This document shows, piece by piece, positions 24,274 to 33,456 of a DNA stretch of 45,418 bases (position 1 is its first letter; the number at the start of each line of letters is the position of its first letter). Source of the DNA: Rhizobacter sp. (GTDB lineage Bacteria; Pseudomonadota; Gammaproteobacteria; Burkholderiales; Burkholderiaceae_C). The position numbers were made by a program, and so were the translations under genes. The DNA lies in assembly GCA_023954175.1 (NCBI GenBank), contig JAMLIM010000025.1, positions 1 through 45,418 on the forward strand, in the 5' to 3' direction. The notes beneath the pieces are model-generated. The model worked only from the letters and a program-made list of their open reading frames with translations. It had not been told where the DNA came from and did not search any database.

Positions 24274-25427
24274 GCGGTCGCCTCTGCAGGCAGGTCATGG
24301 TGGGGGTCGAGATCGGCCGGCACGTCGAGTTCCGGCAGGTCGCCCGGCATCGGCGCCCTGCCCTGCATCGCCGCGCGCAGCTGGTAGACGTAGGCGAGCA
24401 CCTGGGCGACGGCGGCGAACAGCACGGCGGGAATCTCGCGGTCGAGTTCCGCATGCGCGTACAGCGCCCGTGCCAGCACCGGCGCCTGCAGCACCGGCAC
24501 CTGTGCGCCCTTGGCGCTGTCGCGGATGCGCATCGCCATCAGGTCCGCGCCCTTGGCGACGACGCGCGGCGCGCCCATCGCCGCCTCGTTGTACTTGAGC
24601 GCGACCGCGTAGTGGGTCGGGTTCATCACGACGAGGTCGGCGTGCGGCACCGCGGCCAGCATGCGGCGGTTGGCCATCTCGCGCATGCGCGCCTTGACCT
24701 TGCTCTTGACCTCGACGTTGCCTTCGAGCTCCTTGAACTCCTGCTTCTGCTCCTGGCGGCTCATCTTCAACCGCACCTTGTGCTGATGGCGCTGCCAGGG
24801 CACATCGACGAGCGCGAAGGCGCCGAGCAGCAGCACGAGCAGCGTCAGGCCCGTCGCCAGCGTGCGCCCGACGTGCGACAGCGCCGCCGGCAGCGGCAGG
24901 CCGAGCGCACCGCTGAATTCGTCGAGGTGCGCGCGCAGGTACGCCGCGCCGATGCCGACCAGCAGCACCGCGAGCAGGCTCGCCTTCAGGGTGTCGACGA
25001 GTTGCTGCTTCGAAACCATGCGCTTGAAGCCGGCGAGCGGGTTGAACTTGTCGAACTTGGGCTGCATCGGCTTCAGGCTCCAGGCCCAGCCGCCGGAGAC
25101 GGCGCTGCCGGCGAAGGCGACGAGCGCGAGCAGCACGCCGAGCGGCACGGCGACGATCAGCAGCGTCGGCGCGAGTTCGCCGAGGCGCTCGGCCATCGCC
25201 GCCGGCTCGGCCACCGATTGCGCGTTGAACGCAAGCGCGCGGCGCACCATGGCCGAGAGCAGATCGGCCAGCGTCGGAGCCATCAGCATCAGCGCCGTGC
25301 CACCGGCAGCGATCGCGGCGAAGTGCCCGAGGTCGCGCGAACGCGCGACCTGGCCGTCCTTGCGCGCCTTCTCCAGCTTGCGCTGGGAGGCTGGCAGATT
25401 GCGGTCTTGTGCGTCTTGGTCGGCCAT
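24270..25427 (-). CDS. flhB: flagellar export switch protein FlhB (385 aa)
   Basis: FlhB switches export specificity from hook to filament by self-cleavage. It begins with the basic stretch RKLEKARKDGQVARSRDL, has four membrane helices, and the autocleavage motif N269-P-T-H272 inside VVMNPTHYAVALKYN, at the same residue number as in enteric FlhB. The C-terminus beyond residue 355 is Asp/Pro-rich. It is the first gene of flhB-flhA-flhF-flhG-fliA; the promoter must lie in the preceding 439 bases. Confidence 0.97.
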   Translation of the reverse strand: MADQDAQDRNLPASQRKLEKARKDGQVARSRDLGHFAAIAAGGTALMLMAPTLADLLSAMVRRALAFNAQSVAEPAAMAERLGELAPTLLIVAVPLGVLLALVAFAGSAVSGGWAWSLKPMQPKFDKFNPLAGFKRMVSKQQLVDTLKASLLAVLLVGIGAAYLRAHLDEFSGALGLPLPAALSHVGRTLATGLTLLVLLLGAFALVDVPWQRHQHKVRLKMSRQEQKQEFKELEGNVEVKSKVKARMREMANRRMLAAVPHADLVVMNPTHYAVALKYNEAAMGAPRVVAKGADLMAMRIRDSAKGAQVPVLQAPVLARALYAHAELDREIPAVLFAAVAQVLAYVYQLRAAMQGRAPMPGDLPELDVPADLDPHHDLPAEATA

Positions 25428-25866
25428 GGGGAAGCGGGATCACCCGATGCAGGGGCGATGCCATTGTTCCCGTCGGCCGCGAAAACCTGAGCCCGAAAAG
25501 AGGGGGCTTGACGGGCTTGTTCGGCGGCGAAGGCGACGACTGATCCGCCGCCGTGCGCCTCGTCGCATTTGGCGCGAAGGCAGGACTGTGTCATAGGAAT
25601 GCGACACGACGTGCACACAGCACACACCGACTCGGGATGGGAAACGCGAGGCGCGTGCGTTCTTTCGGCGGACGGTCGGCATTCGGCAGCCTGCGCCGAA
25701 CTCGCGTTTGCGGCCCACAGCAGAAATCCGAGTGAATCGGGAGCGGACCTTCAATGTCAGCCGTGTCGCATCGGGTTGAAGAGGCGGCGATTGAAGGTCG
25801 GCTCAAGTAAGGGTGCTTTCGACCCGCATCTGCTTGGGCTCCTACTTGTTGCCGTTCGCCGTCAGG
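25428..25866. other. intergenic stretch upstream of flhB
   Basis: These 439 bases lie between the flhB start and the araC-type gene stop and should hold the flhB promoter near their left end. I saw no protein-coding frame with a ribosome site, and no clear sigma-28 or sigma-70 hexamers. A palindrome at 25741-25804 is listed separately. The middle (about 25560-25740) is less GC-rich than the flanking genes. Confidence 0.45.
25741..25804. repeat. 15-bp imperfect inverted repeat, REP-like
   Basis: GAGCGGACCTTCAAT (25741-25755) and ATTGAAGGTCGGCTC (25790-25804) are inverted copies with one mismatch, spaced by 34 bases. The core GACCTTCAAT/ATTGAAGGTC is perfect over 10 bp. It lies about 60 bases downstream of the araC-type gene stop. 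It could be a transcript 3' end structure, a dispersed palindromic repeat or a scar of the inserted cassette. Confidence 0.6.
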
Positions 25867-26955
25867 TCAAGATCCTCGGTTCTCGCGGTCAGCCGGCTTG
25901 CGCGCAGCACGCCACCGCGTCGGGGGCTGCCCGGTCCAGCGCTGAAACGCTCGTGTGAAGCTGGCCTGCTCGGTGTAGCCCAGGATTGCCGCGATCTCGC
26001 TCGCACCGGTTCGCGTGCTCTCCAGCAACTGGCAGGCCAGCTCGGCGCGGGCCTCTTCTCGCAATCGGAGAAAGGTGGTTCCAGCGGCGGCCAGTTCCCG
26101 GTTCAGCGCGCGAACATGAAGGTTCATGCGCGCCGCGACCCGCGCGACCGTGCAGTTCGGCGTCAGGACCATCGTGCGCAGCTGTCGTCGCACCACGGCC
26201 ACGACATCATCGCCGAACGACTGCCGAAGCTCGCGCACGCGGTCGCGCATGAGCATGTTGAGGAGGGGGTCGGCACTCGGAATCGGGGCCTGCAGCAACT
26301 CTGTCGGGAACACGATTCCTGAGCGTTCGGCATCGAAGCGCGGCCGTACGCCGAAGAACTTCCGGTACGGCTCCAGTTGACGCGGCCGCGCGAAGGCAAA
26401 CAGCACCTCGGTAGGTCGCCACTGGGGGCCGCAGATGCTGACCATCAGGTTGGCGGCGATGGCGAAAGCACAGGCCAGGATTTGTTCAAGTGACTCGACG
26501 TGGGCATCGTAGAGCGTGTAGCCGAGGATCGAGAACCCGCCCTCGCTCTCGATCCAGACGGTGCCGCCGCGGTCCTGCACTTCAAGATGCTCGGCAAACG
26601 CGTCAAGTGCAGTGCCCACGGTGTCCGAACTCTGGATCAGGTATCCAAGGGCACCCAGCGCTGAAGCGCCCGCGCGTTGCCCCACCAGCAGCCCGAAGTG
26701 CTCACATCGAGAGCGGTCGGCAGCCTGCCCAAGCAGCTGACCAGCCACGGCCATGGGCAGGGTGTTCTCGGGGTCGTCGAAGAAGGACCGCTTCAGGCTG
26801 AACTCCGCCAGGTATGGCGTGGCTCGGATGCCAAGGGACTCCAGCACCGCCGGCAAGGCCATGAGCGGCCCGACGCGCACCATGCCCTCGTCGACGTGCG
26901 CGCGCCCGGTGACGGGCGGTGTGGCGGGTGGTTGTCTTTGCATGGGCGGGCACAA
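25867..26955 (-). CDS. AraC-family regulator with N-terminal arabinose-binding-like domain (362 aa)
   Basis: The C-terminal 100 residues are an AraC double HTH, with TVARVAARMNLHVRALNRELAAAGTTF in the first and ASEIAAILGYTEQASFTRAFQRWTGQPP in the second. The N-terminal 200 residues match the layout of the OruR/ArgR-type ligand domain (LESLGIRATPYLAEF, then GALGYLIQSSDTVG). Start choice is uncertain; Met5 or Met25 could be used. It is divergent from two DUF1254 genes and probably regulates them. Confidence 0.88.
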   Translation of the reverse strand: MCPPMQRQPPATPPVTGRAHVDEGMVRVGPLMALPAVLESLGIRATPYLAEFSLKRSFFDDPENTLPMAVAGQLLGQAADRSRCEHFGLLVGQRAGASALGALGYLIQSSDTVGTALDAFAEHLEVQDRGGTVWIESEGGFSILGYTLYDAHVESLEQILACAFAIAANLMVSICGPQWRPTEVLFAFARPRQLEPYRKFFGVRPRFDAERSGIVFPTELLQAPIPSADPLLNMLMRDRVRELRQSFGDDVVAVVRRQLRTMVLTPNCTVARVAARMNLHVRALNRELAAAGTTFLRLREEARAELACQLLESTRTGASEIAAILGYTEQASFTRAFQRWTGQPPTRWRAARKPADRENRGS

Positions 26956-27125
26956 GCGGCGAAGCAGGAAGTCTGTCGGGAACTATCAAAGTGCAGTCGC
27001 GGGAAGTCAAGCTCGAACCACTCCAAGGCGCAAGAATTCCAAGTTGAACCCGGGGTCGAAGCTCTTCGCCCTGGAACGAAACGGCGGGTGTGTCGCCGCC
27101 CCAAACTTACGAAGAAGGAAAGAAG

Positions 27126-28652
27126 ATGCGTGCTCATTTGATCTTGGGACCGACGGTGCTTGCAGTGCTTTCGGTCGCGGCACTTGCGCAGCCTTTGAGT
27201 GGCCCACCGGCCGATCCACAACTGAAGTTCTCGACACCGGCGCCGGCGGGAGTGGCCACCGCCGACAAGGTGGAGACGCGCCTGGGCACGCTGAACTTCT
27301 TCGACGGCTTCCCCGACAAGGCCTCGGCCGAGAAGCTGTTCGACAACGTCGATTTCCAGCGTGCGGTGCAGGCCTATCTGCTGGCCATCCCGGCGGTGAG
27401 CCAGGTGGCCAATCGAAACGCTTTCAAGAGCTTCGGTCCGCCCAACACCGTGGTGCCGATCTTCGAGCAGCTGCTGGACAGCCGCGGCCTGGTGCTCACC
27501 GGCAACAACGACACGGTCTACAGCTGGACCTGGATCGACGTGTCCAAGGGGCCGCTGGTGCTGGAGGTGCCGCCCAAGGTGCTGGGCACCGTCAACGACA
27601 TGTGGCAGCGCTGGGTGATCGATGTCGGCATCACCGGGCCGGACAAGGGTGCCGGCGGCAAGTACCTGTTCCTGCCGCCCGGCCACAAAGGCGCGGTGCC
27701 CAAGGGCTACCACGTCGTGCGCTCGCCGACCTTTGGGCTGTGGGTTCCCTGGCGCAGCTTCCTGGTGGACGGTGACCCCAAGCCGGGCGTCGAGGCGGTC
27801 AAGAAATTCACCAAGATCTACCCCTTGGCCGACGCGGCGAAAGCGCATCCGCCGCTGACCTTCGTGAACATGTCGGGCAAGCCCTTCAACACGATCTATC
27901 CCGCCGACTACGCCTTCTGGGAACTCCTGAACCAGGTCGTGCAGGAAGAGCCGGCCGATTCGCTCGACCCGGTGCAGCTCGGCTTCTTCCAGTCGATCGG
28001 CATCCGCAAGGGCAAACCCTTCGCCCCGGATGAACGCATGAAGAAGATCCTCACCGAAGCGGCAGCGGTGGGCGACGCGACGGCCCGGGCGAACCTCTTC
28101 CACACCCGGGCCAAGGACGCCTACTACTATGCGGACAGCAACTGGCAACGGGGATTCACCGGCGGCTTCAAGTTCCAGACCGAGCCCGGCGTGCTGAACC
28201 TCGATGCGGCCAACTTCTACTACTTTCTCGCCATCCTCGTCACGCCGGCGATGGAAAAGGAGCTGATCGGCAAGGGTTCTCAATACGCCTGGACCGCGCG
28301 CGATGCCAAGGGCAACCCGCTCGACGGCGGCAAGACCTACAGGCTGCGCATGCCGGCCAACGTCCCGGTGAAGGACTTCTGGTCCGTCATCGTGTACAGC
28401 GACCAGACGCGCTCGATGATCCAGACCGACCAGCGCTCCCCGGCCGTGGGCAGCCAGACCAAGGGCCTGCAGGTCAATGCCGATGGCTCGATCGACGTCT
28501 GGTTTGGACCCAAGGCGCCGCCGGGCATGGAGAACAACTGGGTTCAGACCGTGCCGGGCCGCGGCTGGAACACGGTGCTGCGCATGTACGGCGCACTCGA
28601 GCCCTGGTTCAACAAGACCTGGAGGCCGGGCGAGATCGAACTGCAGCCTTGA
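27126..28652 (+). CDS. secreted DUF1254/DUF1214 protein, copy 1 (508 aa)
   Basis: A signal peptide ends near residue 20 (VAALAQP). The DUF1254 domain (about residues 75-210) includes NNDTVYSWTWIDVSKGPLVLEVPP and DVGITGPDKGAGGKYLFLPPGHKG. The DUF1214 domain (about 380-490) includes NVPVKDFWSVIVYSDQTRSM and ends with NNWVQTVPGRGW and YGALEPWFNKTWRPGEIE. The ATG at 27126 follows a GAAGGAAAG ribosome site; the frame is open slightly upstream. The biochemical role of this family is unknown to me. It is 49 bases ahead of a paralogue. Confidence 0.88.
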   Translation: MRAHLILGPTVLAVLSVAALAQPLSGPPADPQLKFSTPAPAGVATADKVETRLGTLNFFDGFPDKASAEKLFDNVDFQRAVQAYLLAIPAVSQVANRNAFKSFGPPNTVVPIFEQLLDSRGLVLTGNNDTVYSWTWIDVSKGPLVLEVPPKVLGTVNDMWQRWVIDVGITGPDKGAGGKYLFLPPGHKGAVPKGYHVVRSPTFGLWVPWRSFLVDGDPKPGVEAVKKFTKIYPLADAAKAHPPLTFVNMSGKPFNTIYPADYAFWELLNQVVQEEPADSLDPVQLGFFQSIGIRKGKPFAPDERMKKILTEAAAVGDATARANLFHTRAKDAYYYADSNWQRGFTGGFKFQTEPGVLNLDAANFYYFLAILVTPAMEKELIGKGSQYAWTARDAKGNPLDGGKTYRLRMPANVPVKDFWSVIVYSDQTRSMIQTDQRSPAVGSQTKGLQVNADGSIDVWFGPKAPPGMENNWVQTVPGRGWNTVLRMYGALEPWFNKTWRPGEIELQP

Positions 28653-28701
28653 GCATGATGCACGCGCACAGACAGGGCCTTTGCTGCGGAATGAGGAAAC
28701 C

Positions 28702-30231
28702 ATGAGCACACTTCACGATCACCTGCTTTACGCTGCACTGGCCTCGGCGATCGCGATCGCTCCCGCCGGCGCTCACGCACAGGGACCCGGCGGATCGCCG
28801 AAGTTCGCACCCGATGTGCCGGCAAAGATCACCACGCCCGAGTCGGTGACGACGCGCATTGGCACCTTGCGCTTCAAGGACGGGGCGCCCGATGCCGCCA
28901 CGGCGCAATTGGCCTACGACCAATTGGACTTCGGCCGCGGCATCGATGCGTTCATGAAGGGCATGTCGGCCACTTCAGTGCGCGCGCTGTGCCGTGGTTT
29001 CGAGCAGGCGGGCATCAAGCTCAACCAGGGCATCGGCATCAGCGAAGACCTGCTCGATGCGCGCTCGCTGTTCCTGACCGCCAACACCACCACCGTCTAC
29101 GTCGTGCTGTGCGTCGACCTGAAGGACGGGCCGGTGGTTGTGCGCGTGCCGCCTCGGGTGCTTGGCCCGGTCGACGACGCCGATTTCCGCTGGGTGACCG
29201 ATGTCGGTCTCACCGGCCCGGACAAGGGCGCGGGCGGCGACTACCTGTTCGTTCCACCCGGCTACAAGGGAGCGCTGCCGGCGCAGGGCTATCACGTCGC
29301 CAACCCGCGCACCAATCGGTTGCTGGTCTTCTATCGCGCGTTCGTCGAAAAGGGAGACATCGCGGCGGCCGTGGCCGGGGTCAAAGTGAAGGCGGGCGTG
29401 TTCCCGCTGTCCCGGGCTGCGGCACCTCCGGCCAACAGCGTCGTCAACATCTCGGGCCTGAAGTTCAACACCATCAGCGCCAACGACTTCAGCTTCTACG
29501 AGGAACTGAATGCCGTGGTGCAGAACGAGCCCGCGGACTGGGTCGACCCGGATACCGCGGGCCTGTACGCGGCCATCGGCATTCGCAAGGGGCAGCCGTT
29601 TGCTCCCGACGCGCGGATGAAGGGCATCCTGACGGACTCGGTGGCGGTGGCGAATGCCATTGCCCGCACCAACCTTTACGCCTCGCGCGATCCGAATACC
29701 CGGATCTACACCGACCGGCAATGGTGGACGCCGTTCGTGGGCGGCAGCTATCAGTTCCTCGATGGCGCCGAGCGGCTGCTCGATGCGCGAATGATGTTCT
29801 TCTACTACGCCACCGGCATCACGCCGGCGATGACCGAGTCGAAGCCAGGCACCGGCTCGGCCTACGCGATCACCGTGCGCGACGCGACAGGGGCCTACCT
29901 GGATCCGAACCGGACCTACAAGGTGACCTTGCCCGGGCCGATCCCCGCAAAGGACTTCTGGTCCTTCACGGTGTATGACAACCAGACCCGTTCGCTGCTG
30001 CCGACCGACCAGAAGTTGGCGGGAGTCGACAGCACGGTTCCGGGCATCCGGATGAACTCGGACGGCGGCGTCACCATCTGGTTCGGCGCCAAGGCTCCGG
30101 CGGGCCAGGAAAAGAACTGGGTGCAAACCATGCCCGGCACGGGCTACAACATCGCGCTGCGCCTGTACGGTCCGCTGCAGCCGTGGTTCGACAAGTCCTG
30201 GCGACCCGGCGATGTCGAGGAGGTGCGCTGA
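28702..30231 (+). CDS. secreted DUF1254/DUF1214 protein, copy 2 (509 aa)
   Basis: This is a paralogue of the preceding gene with the same domain order and almost the same length. A signal peptide ends at about residue 26 (AHAQG). Shared blocks include NTTTVYVVLCVDLKDGPVVV, TGPDKGAGGDYLFVPPGYKG, PAKDFWSFTVYDNQTRSLL and the end YGPLQPWFDKSWRPGDVE. The DUF1254 half has extra Cys residues absent from copy 1. GAGGAAACC precedes the ATG. The two genes are probably one transcript controlled by the divergent AraC protein. Confidence 0.88.
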   Translation: MSTLHDHLLYAALASAIAIAPAGAHAQGPGGSPKFAPDVPAKITTPESVTTRIGTLRFKDGAPDAATAQLAYDQLDFGRGIDAFMKGMSATSVRALCRGFEQAGIKLNQGIGISEDLLDARSLFLTANTTTVYVVLCVDLKDGPVVVRVPPRVLGPVDDADFRWVTDVGLTGPDKGAGGDYLFVPPGYKGALPAQGYHVANPRTNRLLVFYRAFVEKGDIAAAVAGVKVKAGVFPLSRAAAPPANSVVNISGLKFNTISANDFSFYEELNAVVQNEPADWVDPDTAGLYAAIGIRKGQPFAPDARMKGILTDSVAVANAIARTNLYASRDPNTRIYTDRQWWTPFVGGSYQFLDGAERLLDARMMFFYYATGITPAMTESKPGTGSAYAITVRDATGAYLDPNRTYKVTLPGPIPAKDFWSFTVYDNQTRSLLPTDQKLAGVDSTVPGIRMNSDGGVTIWFGAKAPAGQEKNWVQTMPGTGYNIALRLYGPLQPWFDKSWRPGDVEEVR

Positions 30232-30523
30232 CTCGCCACTCTTGAGACGCACCAACTTCCAGCTTGTCGACCGCACTTCGTTCAGCCCGTGCGCGGGGCG
30301 AGCCGCGAACGGATCCGCGCCTGCGAGCCTTTGCGCCACTCTGAAGATGACTGACGCGGCACGCGCGAGTCGCGACCTGCAATTGAACTTCCGACAGCCG
30401 CAGCTCTGAATCGAGTTTTTCAACAGAATAGGCCGAGAGCACGCATCCAACTCAAGGCGCCCGGGGCCCGCTAAGCGTCGACCGCGAACTCTTCCTTCAG
30501 GAGGTCGGCCGGTTCGAGGCGCG
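30232..30523. other. intergenic stretch between convergent DUF1254 and cheZ genes
   Basis: No gene and no clear hairpin-plus-T terminator was found in these 292 bases. Near 30408-30436 the sequence has a run GAGTTTTTCAACAGAATAG, a kind of AT-rich end that sometimes flanks mobile elements, but no transposase remnant or matching inverted copy is visible. It marks the right border of the AraC-DUF1254 block. Confidence 0.4.
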
Positions 30524-31159
30524 TCAGAACCCCAGACTCGCGAGCAGGTCGTCGACCTCGCCCTGGCTGCTCACGACGTCGCTCCTGCCCGTCGCGTCGA
30601 AGACCGGCCCGTGCAGGTCGGCGGGCTCGACGGCGCGCGGCGGCAGGTCGGCCGGCGCCGCCTGCAGCAGCAGCTTGACGAGGTTGTCCTCGAGGTCGGC
30701 AGCCAGCGTCACGACCTTCGTGACGACCTGGCCGGTGAGGTCATGGAAGTCCTGCGCCAGCATGATGTCGGTCAGGTGGCGATCGATGCGCGCGCTCGCG
30801 CCGTCGATCTCGCTGACGAAGTCGATCAGCGCACCGGCGCTCACCGCGCGCGTCGGGTCGGCGACGATCGCCTCGCCGATGCGCCGCGCCTGCTCCGCGA
30901 TGCGGTGCTGTTCGAGCTTGGCGGCATCGACCGAATTGAGCACCTTCTCGGCCGCCTCGCCGGTCTTGCGGGCGACGTAGTTCAGGCGGCTGCGCGCGTC
31001 GGGCAGGCCGTCGGCGGCCATCTGCAGCTGCGGCATGACGCCGAGCTGTTCGAGCGTGTCGTGCAGCAGCCGCGTCAGCTGACCGAGCTGGCGGTAGACC
31101 TCGGGCGACGCGCCGGCCTCGCGCGGCGGCGCGAGCAGGCTTTCATGTTCCATCTTCAT
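30524..31159 (-). CDS. cheZ: CheY-P phosphatase CheZ (211 aa)
   Basis: CheZ removes phosphate from CheY to end the tumble signal. The long helical hairpin holds the catalytic motif LAQDFHDLTGQVV with D140 and Q144, the equivalents of enteric D143 and Q147. The C-terminal helix SQGEVDDLLASLGF is the CheY-binding tail, separated by a flexible linker. It is the last gene of motA-motB-cheY-cheZ and starts 9 bases after the cheY stop. Confidence 0.96.
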   Translation of the reverse strand: MKMEHESLLAPPREAGASPEVYRQLGQLTRLLHDTLEQLGVMPQLQMAADGLPDARSRLNYVARKTGEAAEKVLNSVDAAKLEQHRIAEQARRIGEAIVADPTRAVSAGALIDFVSEIDGASARIDRHLTDIMLAQDFHDLTGQVVTKVVTLAADLEDNLVKLLLQAAPADLPPRAVEPADLHGPVFDATGRSDVVSSQGEVDDLLASLGF

Positions 31160-31168
31160 CGCCAGCCC

Positions 31169-31567
31169 TCAGACCGTGGCCACGAGCTTTTGCAGGATCT
31201 TGGCCACCTTCTCTTCGAGCGTCGCCTTGGTGAAGGGCTTGACGATGTAGCCGGCAGCGCCCTCCTGCGCGGCGCGCACGATGTCCTCCTTGCGCGCCTC
31301 GGCGGTCACCATCAGCACCGGCAGGTGCCGCAGCGTCTCGTCCTTCTTGATCTCGGCGAGCAGCTCGAAGCCGTTCATGTTGGGCATGTTGATGTCGCTG
31401 ATCACGAAGTCGAACTCGGCGTTGCGCAGGGCGTCGAGCGCGGCGACGCCGTCCTCCGCCTCCTCGGCGTTCAGGTAGCCGATCTCTTTGAGCAGGCCGC
31501 GGATGATGCGGCGCATCGTCGAGAAATCGTCGACGATCAGGATTCGCATGTCGGTCAGCGTCTTCAT
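31169..31567 (-). CDS. cheY: chemotaxis response regulator CheY (132 aa)
   Basis: This is a single receiver domain. The acidic pair is D13-D14 ([12 protein letters not shown]), the phosphorylation site is D58 (VISDINMP), with T88 (VLMVTAEA) and K110 (YIVKPF). The conserved [15 protein letters not shown] marks it as a flagellar CheY that binds FliM rather than a DNA-binding regulator. Met7 is an alternative start. Confidence 0.97.
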   Translation of the reverse strand: MKTLTDMRILIVDDFSTMRRIIRGLLKEIGYLNAEEAEDGVAALDALRNAEFDFVISDINMPNMNGFELLAEIKKDETLRHLPVLMVTAEARKEDIVRAAQEGAAGYIVKPFTKATLEEKVAKILQKLVATV

Positions 31568-31594
31568 GGTGTGCTTGGCGCTCGCAATGACGGG

Positions 31595-32530
31595 TTATCG
31601 GGTCGCGGAGGTCGAAGTTGAGGCGGGCGGCGCCTGCATCGCCTCGGGCAGCTCGGCGCCGGCGGCGAGCAGGCGGTCCTCGGCCTCGCGGTTCATCACG
31701 ATGATGCTGATGCGACGGTTGACCGGGCTTTGCGGCGCTTCGCGGTCGTAGAGCGAGCTCGACGCCAGCCCCTGCACGCGCAGCACGCGCGACTCGGGCA
31801 GCGCGCCGGCGAGCAGCTCGCGCCGCGACGCATTCGCGCGGTCGCTCGAAAGCTCCCAGTTGCTGTAGCCGCGCTCGCCGCCGCTGAAGGGCGTCGCATC
31901 GGTGTGGCCCTCGATCGTCAGCCGGTTCGGCACTTCGGCCAGCACCTGCGCGATCTCGTGCAGCAGCTCCTGCATATAGGGCTTCAGGACGGCGCTGCCG
32001 CTGTCGAACATCGCGCGGCTTTGTTCGTCAACGATCTGGATGCGCAGGCCGTCGGGCGTCATGTCGAGACGGATCTGCGAACTCATCGCCGCCAGGCGCG
32101 GGTTGTTGGCGACGATCTCGCGCATCTTCTGCTGCAGCGCCTGCAGGCGGGCGGCTTCGGCCTGGCGCGCCTCGTGCCGGATCGTCTGCAGGCTGAACGT
32201 GCTGCGCTTGGCCTCTACATCGCCACGCTTGACCTGGCCGGCGCTGCGCGTCAGATCGGTGCCGCCGCCCCTGACGACGCTCGACGAGTCGCCCGAGCCG
32301 CTGCCGCTGCTCAGCAGCGCGACCTTCATCGGCGACTGGAAATAGTCGGCGATGCCCTTGCGGTCGCCCTCGGTCGTCGAGCCGAGCAGCCACATCAGCA
32401 GGAAGAAGGCCATCATCGCCGTCACGAAGTCGGCGTAGGCGATCTTCCAGGCGCCGCCGTGCGCCGCGTGGCCGCCGCGCTTGACGCGCTTGACGATGAT
32501 CGGTTGGAGCTTCTTCGAGTCGCCAGCCAT
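31595..32530 (-). CDS. motB: flagellar stator protein MotB (311 aa)
   Basis: MotB couples ion flow to torque and anchors the stator to peptidoglycan. The membrane helix AYADFVTAMMAFFLLMWLL carries the ion-binding D34. The plug and linker follow, and the OmpA-like domain has LTIEGHTDATPF and NRRISIIVM near the end. A TTG start at 32536 would overlap the motA stop, but the ATG at 32530 gives the usual N-terminus. Proton rather than sodium use is likely but not proven. Confidence 0.96.
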   Translation of the reverse strand: MAGDSKKLQPIIVKRVKRGGHAAHGGAWKIAYADFVTAMMAFFLLMWLLGSTTEGDRKGIADYFQSPMKVALLSSGSGSGDSSSVVRGGGTDLTRSAGQVKRGDVEAKRSTFSLQTIRHEARQAEAARLQALQQKMREIVANNPRLAAMSSQIRLDMTPDGLRIQIVDEQSRAMFDSGSAVLKPYMQELLHEIAQVLAEVPNRLTIEGHTDATPFSGGERGYSNWELSSDRANASRRELLAGALPESRVLRVQGLASSSLYDREAPQSPVNRRISIIVMNREAEDRLLAAGAELPEAMQAPPASTSTSATR

Positions 32531-32532
32531 GC

Positions 32533-33396
32533 TCAAGCCTTCTTGCCTTTAACGTGACTCTCGAGCTCGCCGAAGGTCGGCCGCTCGGTCGAATACAGCA
32601 CCTTGCGCCCGAACTCGACCGCGACCTGCGGCGCGTAGCCCTGCATGCTCGCGAGCAGCGTGACCTTGATGCACTGCAGCTCCTTCGAGCCCTCGTCTAT
32701 CTTCTGCTCCATCAGGCCGGCAAGCGGCTCGACGACGGCGTAGGCGAGCAGGATGCCGAGAAACGTGCCGACCAGCGCCGAGCCGATCATGCCGCCGAGG
32801 ATCGCCGGCGGCTGGCCGACCGAGCCCATCGTGTTGACCACACCCAGCACGGCAGCCACGATGCCGAACGCCGGCAGCGCGCCCGCGAGCCGCTGGATCG
32901 CGGCCGCCGGCGCGTGCGCCTCGGCATGATGGGTTTCGATCTCGTTGTCCATCAGGCTTTCGATCTCGTGCGCATTGAGGTTGCCCGAGACCATCATGCG
33001 CAGGTAGTCGGTCATGAACTCGACCACGTGGTGGTCGCTGCCGACCGTCGGGTACTTCTGGAACAGCGGCGAATCGTGCGGCGCCTCGACGTCGTTCTCG
33101 ATCGACATCAGGCCTTCCTTGCGCGCCTTTTGCAGGATGTCGTAGAGCAGCGCCATCATCTCCATGTAGCGCGCCTTGGTGTACTTCGACGCCTTGAGCA
33201 GCTTGGGCAGCGCACTCATCGTCGCCTTCAGCACGCGCGGCTGGTTGGTGACGACGAAGGCGCCGAGCGAGCCGCCGGCGATCGCCATCATCTCGGTCGG
33301 GATCGCGTGCAGGATGACGGTGATGTTGCCGCCATGAATGATGTAGGCGCCGAAGATGCACCCGAAGGCGATCGCGTAACCGATGAGTACGACCAT
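32533..33396 (-). CDS. motA: flagellar stator protein MotA (287 aa)
   Basis: MotA forms the stator ring around MotB. Four membrane helices are visible, the last two in GALPAFGIVAAVLGVVNTM and GSALVGTFLGILLAYAVVEPL. The cytoplasmic loop after helix two holds charged residues (QKARKEGLMSIENDVE) that face FliG. Length is normal. It is the first gene of motAB-cheYZ, with a sigma-28 type promoter 60 bases before the ATG. Confidence 0.97.
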   Translation of the reverse strand: MVVLIGYAIAFGCIFGAYIIHGGNITVILHAIPTEMMAIAGGSLGAFVVTNQPRVLKATMSALPKLLKASKYTKARYMEMMALLYDILQKARKEGLMSIENDVEAPHDSPLFQKYPTVGSDHHVVEFMTDYLRMMVSGNLNAHEIESLMDNEIETHHAEAHAPAAAIQRLAGALPAFGIVAAVLGVVNTMGSVGQPPAILGGMIGSALVGTFLGILLAYAVVEPLAGLMEQKIDEGSKELQCIKVTLLASMQGYAPQVAVEFGRKVLYSTERPTFGELESHVKGKKA

Positions 33397-33456
33397 GTCG
33401 CGGAATTTCCGTGGCTGCTTCCAAGCTGTCGCGCCTGACAGCTCTCGTTACGACAT

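Noticed and set aside
26793-28709. A 638-codon open frame on the - strand opposite the first DUF1254 gene
   Set aside because: It lies antisense to a well-supported secreted protein with a signal peptide and ribosome site, has no ribosome site of its own and no recognisable domain.
30408-30436. AT-rich GAGTTTTTCAACAG end, possibly a mobile-element border
   Set aside because: No transposase fragment, no target duplication and no inverted partner was seen near the other border of the block.
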